Of a DNA stretch of 64,000 nucleotides, positions 15,533-23,161 are shown piece by piece (positions within the stretch are counted from its first letter, which is position 1; each line of letters opens with the position of its first letter). This stretch comes from Pseudofrankia coriaricola. GTDB taxonomy: Bacteria; Actinomycetota; Actinomycetes; Frankiales; Frankiaceae. The position numbers were made by a program, and so were the translations under genes. The notes beneath the pieces are model-generated. The model did not search any database. It saw only the letters and a list, made by a program, of their open reading frames with translations, and was not told the origin of the DNA. The stretch is taken from the NCBI RefSeq assembly GCF_001854805.1, contig NZ_MBLO01000025.1, positions 1 through 64,000 on the forward strand, written 5' to 3'.

Positions 15533-16428
15533 GGCTGTGGGAGACCCTCGGCGACGGCTACACGCGCCGGGCGCTGACCGAGGCCGTGCTGGTCGGCATC
15601 CTCTGCGGGGCCGTCGGGGTGCACGTGGTCCTGCGGCGGCTGAGCTTCCTGACCACCGCGCTCACCCACGCGACGTTTCCCGGCGTCGTCATCGCCGCGC
15701 TGCTGGGCGTGCACCTCGTCCTCGGCGCGGGACTCTTCGGCCTGCTCGTCGTCGGCGTGGTCGCGGCCGTCTCGGGGGCGCGCGGCGGGGGCGGCACCCT
15801 GCCCTCGGCCGCTCCGGCTGGCCGCGGCGGGCGTGACCTGTCCAGCGTCACGGGCGTTGTCCTGTCCGGCGGGTTCGCCTTCGGCGTCGCCCTGATGTCC
15901 GCCCAGGATGGCTTCACCAAGGATCTGACGGCCTTCCTGGTCGGCTCCATCCTCACCGTCGGCACGACGGACCTCGCCATCACCGCCGGCGCGGCCGCCG
16001 TCGTCCTCACGGTGCTCGTCGCGCTGCGCAAGGAGCTGCTGCTCGGCGCGTTCGACCCGACCGCGCTCTGGGCCGCCGGCTACCCGGCGCGGCTGCTCGA
16101 CCTGGTCGTGCTGCTCGTGGTCGAGGTGACGGTCGTGACCACGGTGCCCGCCGTTGGCACGATCATGGCGATCGCGCTGGTCGTCGGCCCGGCGGCGACC
16201 GCGCGGCTGTGGTGCGCGCGTATCGGCCCGATGACCGCCCTCTCGATGGCCTTCGGCGTCGCCGCGAGCGTCATCGGCCTCGCGGTGAGCGCCCAGTGGG
16301 ACGTCGCCGCCGGCGGCGCCATCGTGCTCACCATTGCCGCCCTCTTCGCCTTCTCGCTGCTTCTCGCCCCCCGCGCCCATCTCGCCACCCCTCGCTCCCC
16401 GGCCGCGGAGCCCGCCACGGCCGGCTGA
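15529..16428 (+). CDS. Metal ABC transporter permease, second copy
   Basis: 299-residue ABC-3 permease, a paralogue of the preceding protein: VVLRRLSFLTTALTHATFPGVVIAALLG, RKELLLGAFDPTALWAAGYPARLLDLVVL and GTIMAIALVVGPAATARLW. It starts at ATG 15529 within ATGA, overlapping the first permease by 4 bp, so the pair should be co-translated. Two non-identical permeases with one ATPase and one binding protein is the SitABCD/MntABCD-type layout rather than the single-permease ZnuABC one. A heterodimeric channel is likely. A Gly-rich cytoplasmic loop (SGARGGGGTLPS) is an extra insertion. Confidence 0.85.
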   Translation: MRLWETLGDGYTRRALTEAVLVGILCGAVGVHVVLRRLSFLTTALTHATFPGVVIAALLGVHLVLGAGLFGLLVVGVVAAVSGARGGGGTLPSAAPAGRGGRDLSSVTGVVLSGGFAFGVALMSAQDGFTKDLTAFLVGSILTVGTTDLAITAGAAAVVLTVLVALRKELLLGAFDPTALWAAGYPARLLDLVVLLVVEVTVVTTVPAVGTIMAIALVVGPAATARLWCARIGPMTALSMAFGVAASVIGLAVSAQWDVAAGGAIVLTIAALFAFSLLLAPRAHLATPRSPAAEPATAG

Positions 16429-16530
16429 GACGTGATCCGGCGCGGCCTCCCAGCCCGGCGGGACATCTGACGCTCAGCTGACTGCGTGGGCAATAGTGAT
16501 GAACGTTGGGGATATGGCAGAGTCACGGTC

Positions 16531-17430
16531 GTGACGACCGGTCGGAGCCGCCCGCGCCGGCCACCCGGCGCGACCGGCCCGGGGCGGCGCGAGCCGCTCG
16601 CCGCCCGCCGGTCCTCCGTGATGTTCACCGTGCGAGGCGGCCTGTCCGGTGTTCCGAGCCTGCCAAGGCTCCCGAGCTTCCCGACGCCGCGTCTCGCGTC
16701 GCCCGCCGGACAGCACGCCCCCGCCGGCCATCAGCTCGGTTCCCTGGGCTCCTCGGACTCCCTGGCCGGGCATCCCGCGGCGCCGGGCGTCCGGCTCGCC
16801 AGGGCGGTCGTCGCCGGCGGGGCCTCGACGAGCCTCGCGATCGCCGCGCACGCCGCCGCCGGTGGTGCCCCACCCTCCGCCGCGTTGGTCGCCGCCGCGG
16901 GCGCGCTGTTGATCCGGCTGGCCTACGGCCTGGCCGGGCGTCACCGCGGCCTGCCGACGGTGCTCGCCGCCCTGGCCGGCTCCCAGTTCGGGCTGCACAT
17001 CGCCTTCGTCCTGAGCGGCCACCGGGCCGCGAACCCGGAGCATCACCATGTGGTAGCCCCGGCGGAGCTGCTCGCCTACGGCGGGGAGCACTACGGCGCG
17101 GGCGCAGGGTTCATGATCCTGGCCCACCTGGCCGCGGTCGTCGTCACCGGCGCGCTGCTGCACCGGGCCGAGGAGCTGTTGTGGGCCGCGGCCGCGCTGC
17201 GGGCCACGTTGCGCCACCTGACGGCGCGCGTCTTCGGACCACTGGCCGACGCCGTGTCCCGGCTGCGGCGCCTGCTCGCGTCGGTGATCGTGGGCCTTCC
17301 GCCGGCGATGAGCGCCGGGGTGACCGCCGTGGCGGCCACGCCACCGGTGCCGCCACGGGACATCCCGGTCGGACGTGCGGCCCGGCGGCGCGGCCCGCCG
17401 GCGCCACGCCACGCCCTGACACCCGCCTGA
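16531..17430 (+). CDS. Membrane protein at the head of the copper cluster, unknown function
   Basis: About 299 residues from GTG 16531; GTG 16486 and ATG 16621 are in frame. The first 90 residues are Arg/Pro-rich and poorly ordered. Four or five hydrophobic segments follow (ASTSLAIAAHAAAGG, SAALVAAAGALLIRLAYGLAG, LAALAGSQFGLHIAFVLSG, GFMILAHLAAVVVTGALL). His residues cluster on the outside-facing loops: NPEHHHVVAPAE, GGEHYGAG, AHAAAG and LHRAEELLW. The pattern of small membrane proteins next to YcnI and CopC-CopD genes suggests a copper-related role, but I do not recognise a named family. The C-terminus runs into a 24-bp tandem repeat. Confidence 0.65.
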   Translation: MTTGRSRPRRPPGATGPGRREPLAARRSSVMFTVRGGLSGVPSLPRLPSFPTPRLASPAGQHAPAGHQLGSLGSSDSLAGHPAAPGVRLARAVVAGGASTSLAIAAHAAAGGAPPSAALVAAAGALLIRLAYGLAGRHRGLPTVLAALAGSQFGLHIAFVLSGHRAANPEHHHVVAPAELLAYGGEHYGAGAGFMILAHLAAVVVTGALLHRAEELLWAAAALRATLRHLTARVFGPLADAVSRLRRLLASVIVGLPPAMSAGVTAVAATPPVPPRDIPVGRAARRRGPPAPRHALTPA

Positions 17431-17462
17431 CCTCCCTGCCTGACACCCGCCTGACCTCCCTG
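17415..17462 (+). repeat. Two perfect 24-bp tandem copies spanning a stop codon
   Basis: The unit starting CCTGACACCCGCCTGACC occupies 17415-17438 and 17439-17462. The stop codon of the membrane-protein gene (17428-17430) lies inside the first copy. Confidence 0.85.
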
Positions 17463-17964
17463 TACGTGTCCAGCTCACGCATGTCCAGCTCCGACACTTG
17501 AGCGGCCTCTGACCGTGCGAGCGGCATTTCCGCGTCGGTCCCCCCTCAGGGCCCCCGCCGACTGGCTGCCAAGTGGCGGGGAGCCCTGGACGTGCCGGTG
17601 CGTGCTGAGTCCCCACCTGGCCAATCGGTGGGGAGGAGCTACCGGACGACGCCACCCACCCCGCGGCTGACGCTGGGGTGAGGTCGGAGCCGGCCGGTCG
17701 CGTGGCCGTCCCCCCTGTGGACCAGGAGACGACGGCCGGGTGCTGGGCGGCGCGCGTCACGACGAGGCACATTCCACGACCGGGGGCCGAGCCCGCCGCC
17801 ACCGCGCGGCGGAGTGGGCCGACCGGCGGCGCCTCGCCACCACCCGTGAGCCCCGTGGGCGACGGGCCCATGAGCGACCGTCCAGGGCGGGACCGCCGCG
17901 ACGGTCCCGGGCGCCGGGTGGCATCCCCTCCCAACTTCTCGTCCACCTGTGTGGAAGGACCACC
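17463..17964. other. Intergenic region before ycnI
   Basis: About 500 bp with no supported gene. Short frames here have shadow-like composition. It probably carries the promoter of the copper genes. I did not recognise a copper-responsive (CsoR) operator. Confidence 0.5.
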
Positions 17965-18726
17965 ATGTCCCAAACCGTGTCCCGAACCATGTCCCGGGTC
18001 GCCCGGGCCGGCGGCGTGCTCGCCGCCGGAACCATCGCCCTCGTCGCGACGGCCCTGCCCGCCTGGGCGCACGTCAGCGTCGCCCCGACGAGTGCGCCCG
18101 CCGGCGGCTACACCACGCTGGCGTTCAAGGTGCCGACCGAGAGCGACACCGCGTCGACCACCAAGCTCGACGTCGCGTTCCCCACCGACGCGCCCATCGG
18201 CTCGGTGAGCGTGCAGCCGAAGGCGGGCTGGACCTACGAGGTCCACAAGGGCAAGCCACCCAAGCCGGTGGTGACCGACGACGGTGACCAGATCAACGAG
18301 GTGGTCACCGAGATCATCTGGACCGCCGCCGGCTCGCCGGGGATCAAGCCTGGCGAGTTCGACACCTTCGTCGTCTCGGCCGGCCCGCTGCCCGAGGGCG
18401 TCGCGTCGATCTCCTTCAAGGCGCTGCAGACCTACTCGGACGGCGAGGTCGTGCGCTGGATCGAGACGAGCACGGCTGGGCAGCCCGAGCCGGAGCACCC
18501 GGCCCCGACGCTGACGCTGACCAAGGCGTCGGCGGACGACGCGGACGACGGCGCCACGACGGCCGCCACGCCGGTGGCGGCCGCGTCGTCGGAGTCGTCG
18601 GGGTCGTTGTCGGATGGCACGGCTCGTGGGCTTGGGATCGCCGGGCTGGTCGTCGGCGTTCTCGGGCTCGCGGCGGCGGGCTTCGCCCTCGCCACGTCCC
18701 GGCGTCGCGCCGGTACGGGAGGCTGA
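17965..18726 (+). CDS. YcnI-family copper-binding membrane-anchored protein
   Basis: 253 residues. The signal peptide ends PAWA, leaving His (about residue 36) as the mature N-terminus in HVSVAPTSAPAGGYTTLAFKVPTES. That N-terminal His is the Cu(II)-coordinating residue known for Bacillus YcnI (DUF1775). The domain continues with TTKLDVAFPTDAPIGSVSVQPKAGW, IIWTAAGSPGIKPGEFDTF and LPEGVASISFKALQTYSDGEVVRW. A Ser/Ala linker and a C-terminal membrane helix (GLGIAGLVVGVLGLAAAGFALA) with a basic tail anchor it outside the cell. ATG 17965 has GGAAGGA upstream. It pairs with the CopC-CopD fusion that follows, which could receive the copper. Confidence 0.85.
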   Translation: MSQTVSRTMSRVARAGGVLAAGTIALVATALPAWAHVSVAPTSAPAGGYTTLAFKVPTESDTASTTKLDVAFPTDAPIGSVSVQPKAGWTYEVHKGKPPKPVVTDDGDQINEVVTEIIWTAAGSPGIKPGEFDTFVVSAGPLPEGVASISFKALQTYSDGEVVRWIETSTAGQPEPEHPAPTLTLTKASADDADDGATTAATPVAAASSESSGSLSDGTARGLGIAGLVVGVLGLAAAGFALATSRRRAGTGG

Positions 18727-18737
18727 CGCACGCGCGT

Positions 18738-18778
18738 GGCCTGTCCGCCCGGTGGAACGGTCCTCGGGCGGACAGGCC
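18738..18778 (+). terminator. Strong hairpin between ycnI and copCD
   Basis: GGCCTGTCCGCCCG (18738-18751) pairs perfectly with CGGGCGGACAGGCC (18765-18778) over a 13-nt loop, 11 bp after the ycnI stop. It may end or attenuate transcription before copCD. Confidence 0.6.
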
Positions 18779-18921
18779 CAGGCTTGTCCGCGGCCGCTTC
18801 ACCTCGGGTTGCTCGGGGATGGCTCATCGGCGCTATGCGCCGCACCGCCGACGAGATCGGGACCAACCCGTGCTTTGGCGAGAACACCGCTGGGCGCGGT
18901 GACAGGAAGAGACTGAACGTT

Positions 18922-21063
18922 ATGAGCGGTAAGACCGGCATCAAGGCGGACTCGCCGGGCCTCTCCCGGGGGTCGGCGGCGGGCGTGGCGGCCGATGAGC
19001 CCACGACGCCCTCGGGGAGCTCCGGTGCCGCGGCGGTCCGCCGGCCTCGGCGCCGGATCGCGGCGGCGGGGCACCGTCGGCGTCGGGCCGGGACGTTGCT
19101 GGTGCTGACGCTGGCCACCGCACTGGCCGTCGTCGGTGGCGCGGCCTCGCCAGCGTGGGCGCACGCCATCCTGGAACGGGCCACCCCGGCCGGCGGCACC
19201 GCCGTCGCCACCGCACCGACGAACATCACACTGGGCTTCAGTGAGGCCGTCCGCACCGACGCGAACGCGATCCGTGTGATCGACACCCATGGCACCCGGG
19301 TGGACACCGGCGGCGCGCACAGCGGCGCACACGCCTCCGACGTGACCGTGGCCCTCAAGCCGGGGCTGCCGAAGGGGACGTACCTCGTCAGCTGGCGCGT
19401 CATCTCCGCCGACAGCCATCCGATCGCGGGTGGCTACGCCTTCGGGATCGGCGAGGCGCCGGCTGCCGGCGCCGCGGCGGCGGCGAGCGCCACCCCGAAG
19501 GGGTCGGCCCTCACCGGGTTCACCTTCGGCCTCGCGCGGCTGGTCGCGTTCGCCGGAATGGCGCTGCTGCTCGGCGCCGTGTTCCTCCTGGTGGCGCTCT
19601 GGCCGGGCGGGCTACGCCGCCGCGCGCCGCGGCTGCTGATCGTCGGCGGCTGGGTGGCGGTGTTCGTCGGGTCCGTCGCCTGTCTGCTCCTGCAGGGCGT
19701 CTACGCCTCGGGACTGGGGCTTTCGGCGCTGGCACGCTGGGATCCGCTCGGGGCCACGCTCGGGGACCGGTACGGCCGGCTCACCCTGATTCGCCTGCTG
19801 GCCCTGCTGCTCGCTCTTCCGCTGCTCCGAGGACTGGTCTGGACCCTCGCCGAGGGAGCCGCCGACAGCCCGCCGCCCGCCGGCGCGGTGCGGCCCTCGC
19901 GCTGGGTGATGGCCGAGCTCGGCGGCCTCGCCGTCGCGGTCGCCGCGACGACGGCGCTCGTCGGGCACGCGGGCGCGGGCTCGTGGTCCTGGCTCGCCGC
20001 CAGCAGCCTGACGGTGCACCTGCTCGCCATGTCGATCTGGCTGGGAGGCCTGGCCGTGCTCGCCGCCGGGCTCCTCGACCGGCGTGCCTCGGCGGCCGTG
20101 ACGACGGGCGGCCAGGGCGTATCGGCCGGCTGGGCCTCCGCTGTCGAGCGGGGGAACGCCGGTGAGACGGACGAGGAGGCCGACCTCGCCGCCGCTCGTG
20201 CCTACCTGGACGAGCAGGGCGCCGAGGCCGTACCGGTGCCGGCGGCCCGGGCCGCGGAGCTTGCCTCGGTGCTCCCGCGCTGGTCACGCACGGCGATGGC
20301 CGCGGTCGCCGCGATCGTGGTCAGCGGCACCTACCAGACCTGGCGCGAGGTCGGCACGCTGCCAGCCCTGTTCGACACCGACTACGGGCGGTTGCTGCTC
20401 TACAAGCTCTGGTTCGTGCTGGCGATGCTCGGGATCGGCTACATCTCCCAGCGTTGGATCAGGCACCACTATCGGCCGGTCGCGCTGGCCATGACAGCCG
20501 AGACGGATCCGGTGGGCCGCGGCGTGGCCCACCGGCGCGCCGCGGGTGGCGGCCTGGACGGCGCCAAGGCGGCCGCCGCGCCCGCCACACCCGACGCGGA
20601 CGGCTCCGGGCGGGAGGTCACCGTCGGAGCGCTCGCCGCGCTGCGGCGTGGGGTGATCGCCGAGGCGGTGATCGCGATCGCGGTGCTGGCCGTGACCGCC
20701 GTACTGATCAACCGTGTCCCCGGCCGGTCCTCGTACGCTCCGCCGTTCCACACGACAACCGTCGCCGGACCCCTCACCGTCGACGTGCGGGTGTCGCCCA
20801 CCCGGATCGGCCTGGAGGGCATCGAGGTCACGGTGCGCGACCCGCAGGGACAGCCGCAACGGCTGGTCGAGGCGTCGGTGACGCTGTCGCTACCGGCGGC
20901 CCAGGTCGGCCCGCTCGAGGTACCGGTGGTCGCGGCCGGCACCGGGGCCCTGGTCACCCAGGACGCTCAGGTCCCGCTCCCCGGGGACTGGCGCATGACG
21001 ATCACCCTGCGGATCAATGACTTCGACCAGTACTCGACCACCGTCACCTACCGCGTCCGCTGA
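18922..21063 (+). CDS. CopC-CopD fusion protein (YcnJ-like) for copper uptake or handling
   Basis: 713 residues. After a long basic N-terminus (RRPRRRIAAAGHRRRR) a signal sequence ends PAWA with mature His81 in HAILERATPAGGTAV. The CopC cupredoxin-like domain (about residues 81-180) includes ITLGFSEAVRT, GTYLVSWRVISADSHPIAGGYAFGIG, where DSHP carries the second Cu-binding His. A CopD-type membrane domain with about eight helices follows (FGLARLVAFAGMALLLGAVFLLVALW, GHAGAGSWSWLAASSLTVHLLAMSIWLGGLAVLAAGLL, YKLWFVLAMLGIGYISQRW). The C-terminal about 110 residues form an extracellular beta-rich domain (TVAGPLTVDVRVSPTRIGLEG). ATG 18922 has AGGAAGAG upstream. An acidic cytoplasmic loop (ETDEEADLAAARAYLDE) interrupts the membrane domain. 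Confidence 0.85.
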   Translation: MSGKTGIKADSPGLSRGSAAGVAADEPTTPSGSSGAAAVRRPRRRIAAAGHRRRRAGTLLVLTLATALAVVGGAASPAWAHAILERATPAGGTAVATAPTNITLGFSEAVRTDANAIRVIDTHGTRVDTGGAHSGAHASDVTVALKPGLPKGTYLVSWRVISADSHPIAGGYAFGIGEAPAAGAAAAASATPKGSALTGFTFGLARLVAFAGMALLLGAVFLLVALWPGGLRRRAPRLLIVGGWVAVFVGSVACLLLQGVYASGLGLSALARWDPLGATLGDRYGRLTLIRLLALLLALPLLRGLVWTLAEGAADSPPPAGAVRPSRWVMAELGGLAVAVAATTALVGHAGAGSWSWLAASSLTVHLLAMSIWLGGLAVLAAGLLDRRASAAVTTGGQGVSAGWASAVERGNAGETDEEADLAAARAYLDEQGAEAVPVPAARAAELASVLPRWSRTAMAAVAAIVVSGTYQTWREVGTLPALFDTDYGRLLLYKLWFVLAMLGIGYISQRWIRHHYRPVALAMTAETDPVGRGVAHRRAAGGGLDGAKAAAAPATPDADGSGREVTVGALAALRRGVIAEAVIAIAVLAVTAVLINRVPGRSSYAPPFHTTTVAGPLTVDVRVSPTRIGLEGIEVTVRDPQGQPQRLVEASVTLSLPAAQVGPLEVPVVAAGTGALVTQDAQVPLPGDWRMTITLRINDFDQYSTTVTYRVR

Positions 21064-21357
21064 CCCGTGAGCGCGGCCTTCGGCCCGTCGGCCGACGGGC
21101 TGTCCGGGGGGCGAGACGGCGAAGAGGGCCGAATGCTGGAGACCGACCGAGAGCCATGGTGAAGAAGCCGCCGAGTGCCCGGTAGCGTCGGCATGCGCGC
21201 CGCCGGCCGAGTCGCCTCCCGCTGTGTGGGGCCGCGCCGTCGTCACGAGGCATGGGGCTCGTGCCGGCTGGCCGCTTCTCGTCGTGTGAGGCCGGCCGTC
21301 GCCGCGGCGGGTGGCCGGAGGACGGAGACGGCGGTGGACAGACGAGGGAGCGGATAG

Positions 21358-22224
21358 ATGGGTGTTTCGGCTGGTCCGCTGGTAGCCGAGCTCTACCGGT
21401 ACCCGGTGAAGGGGCTGTCCGCCGAGCCGATCGGCGAGGTCGCGCTGAGCGCCGACGAGGGCGTCCCCGGTGATCGGATGTTCGCACTCGCGCTGCCCGA
21501 CACCGAGTTCGACGAGGACCATCCGGAGGCGCTGCACAAGACGCGGTTCCTGATGCTGCAGCGCGACGAGGCGCTCGCCAGGGTCCGCACCGGCTACGAC
21601 CCGGTCACCGGCCAGCTCCGCGTCGACGACGGCATGCGCCGCTGGTCGGCCGACCTCGGCACCGCGGCCGGACGGCGCGCCGTCGAGGAGTACTTCGGCG
21701 CGCTCGCCACCCCGACCGCCGGCACATCCGGCGCCGCCCCGGGCCACGGCACGGACGGCACGGGCATGACGGACGTGACGGACACGGTCCACGGGCTGCC
21801 CCGACTGGTCGAGGCCCGTGGCGGCCACCGGTTCACCGACGCGGGGCCGGCCGGGCCGGACCTGATGCGCGCGGTCTCCGTCGTCAACCTGGCATCCGTG
21901 CGCGACCTCGCCGCGCGGGTCGGCCAACCGGTCCACCCGCTGCGGTTCCGGGCGAACGTCTACGTCGACGGCATCCCGGCCTGGGCCGAGCGTGACTGGA
22001 TCGGTAAGGAGATCACCCTGGGCCCGGTGCGGGCCCAGGTGCTCTCCGTCACCCGGCGCTGCGCCGCGACCACCGTCAATCCGGATACCGCCGAGCGTGA
22101 CCTCAAGGTCGTCAAGGAGCTTTCCGCCCACTACGGTCATACCGAATGCGGCATCTACGTCCAGGTGCGCGGCGCGGGCACGGTGCGCCCGGGCGATGCG
22201 GTGACGCCGCCCGCGCCCGCGTAA
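21358..22224 (+). CDS. MOSC domain protein (molybdenum-cofactor sulfurase C-terminal-like)
   Basis: 288 residues, ATG 21358 with GAGGGAGCGG upstream. MOSC_N features open the protein (VAELYRYPVKGLSAEPIGEVALSADEGVPGDRMFAL). A middle domain contains LMRAVSVVNLASVRDLAARVG and the MOSC core shows FRANVYVDGIPAWAERDWIGKEI, then VTRRCAATTVNPDTAERD with the conserved Cys that would carry or transfer sulfur near molybdenum. A Gly/Thr-rich insertion of about 30 residues (TAGTSGAAPGHGTDGTGMTD) separates the domains. Family members modify the Mo cofactor or reduce N-hydroxylated compounds. No Mo enzyme is encoded nearby, so the partner is unknown. Confidence 0.82.
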   Translation: MGVSAGPLVAELYRYPVKGLSAEPIGEVALSADEGVPGDRMFALALPDTEFDEDHPEALHKTRFLMLQRDEALARVRTGYDPVTGQLRVDDGMRRWSADLGTAAGRRAVEEYFGALATPTAGTSGAAPGHGTDGTGMTDVTDTVHGLPRLVEARGGHRFTDAGPAGPDLMRAVSVVNLASVRDLAARVGQPVHPLRFRANVYVDGIPAWAERDWIGKEITLGPVRAQVLSVTRRCAATTVNPDTAERDLKVVKELSAHYGHTECGIYVQVRGAGTVRPGDAVTPPAPA

Positions 22225-22357
22225 CGCCGCTCACGCCGGACCACCGAGAACGACCCGCTGAAAGGCCGCGCGACAATGGCCGAGTCTTGCGCGGCCGGAG
22301 GTGCGCCGGTACCGCGCCGTGAAGGTTGCCGACGATGGACCAGGACCGGGAGGACTC

Positions 22358-23005
22358 GTGCGGGTCGTGATCGCCGAGGACTCGGTGCTGCTGAGGGAAG
22401 GGCTGTCCCGCCTGCTGACCGACGCGGGCTGTGAGATTGTGGCAGCGGTCGGTGACGGTCCTGCCCTGGTTGAGGCGATCGCCGCCCACCGACCGGACGT
22501 CTCGGTTGTCGACGTGCGAATGCCGCCGTCGCATCGCGACGAGGGGCTGCGGGCCGCGATCACGGCCCGCTCCACCGTGCCGGGCTCGCCGGTGCTGGTG
22601 CTCAGCCAGTACGTCGAGAAACAGTACGCGGCCGAGCTGCTCGCCGACGGCGCCGGCAGCATCGGCTACCTGCTCAAGGACCGTGTCGCCGATGTCCGGG
22701 AGTTCGTCGAGGCCGTCCGGCGGGTGGCCTCGGGCGGCACCGTGATGGATCCCGAGGTGGTCGCGCAGCTCCTCGTCCGCACACGGCGCGACGACCCGAT
22801 GGCCTCTCTGACCCCGCGTGAGCGCGAAGTGCTGCGGCTGATGGCCGAGGGCCGCTCGAACGCGGCGATCGCCGGCGAGCTGGTGGTGAGCGCCGGCGCC
22901 GTCGAGAAACACATCTCCAACGTCTTCTCCAAGCTGGGCCTGGAGGCATCCGGCAGCGACCACCGCCGCGTGCTCGCCGTCCTCACCTACCTCCGCGAGT
23001 CCTAG
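22358..23005 (+). CDS. NarL/LuxR-family response regulator, orphan
   Basis: 215 residues. The receiver domain has the acidic pocket in VIAEDSVLLREGL, phospho-acceptor Asp about residue 52 in VSVVDVRMPP, the Ser/Thr position in VLVLSQYVE and the Lys in GYLLKDRV. The C-terminal LuxR helix-turn-helix is SLTPREREVLRLMAEGRSNAAIAGELVVSAGAVEKHISNVFSKLGL. GTG 22358 follows GGGAGGACTC. No histidine kinase is adjacent, unlike the pair at 41.5-43.7 kb whose regulator is clearly similar. The gene is followed by a strong hairpin. Confidence 0.88.
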   Translation: MRVVIAEDSVLLREGLSRLLTDAGCEIVAAVGDGPALVEAIAAHRPDVSVVDVRMPPSHRDEGLRAAITARSTVPGSPVLVLSQYVEKQYAAELLADGAGSIGYLLKDRVADVREFVEAVRRVASGGTVMDPEVVAQLLVRTRRDDPMASLTPREREVLRLMAEGRSNAAIAGELVVSAGAVEKHISNVFSKLGLEASGSDHRRVLAVLTYLRES

Positions 23006-23018
23006 GCCGAAGTCGCGC

Positions 23019-23052
23019 CCCCGGAGGATCGGCTAGCGCCGATCCTCCGGGG
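23019..23052. terminator. Bidirectional hairpin terminator
   Basis: CCCCGGAGGATCGGC (23019-23033) and its exact reverse complement (23038-23052) enclose the loop TAGC. The 15-bp perfect stem lies between the convergent response regulator and sigma-like genes. Confidence 0.8.
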
Positions 23053-23161
23053 ACCCCTGCGGCGATGATGGCGAAGCCTCGCGTCCGGGAGGCCGACAGA
23101 CACGGCATAGCCCCGAGGCGGCACGGCCGCGTTCAGACCGGGGCCGTCGTTCGAGCGAGGA

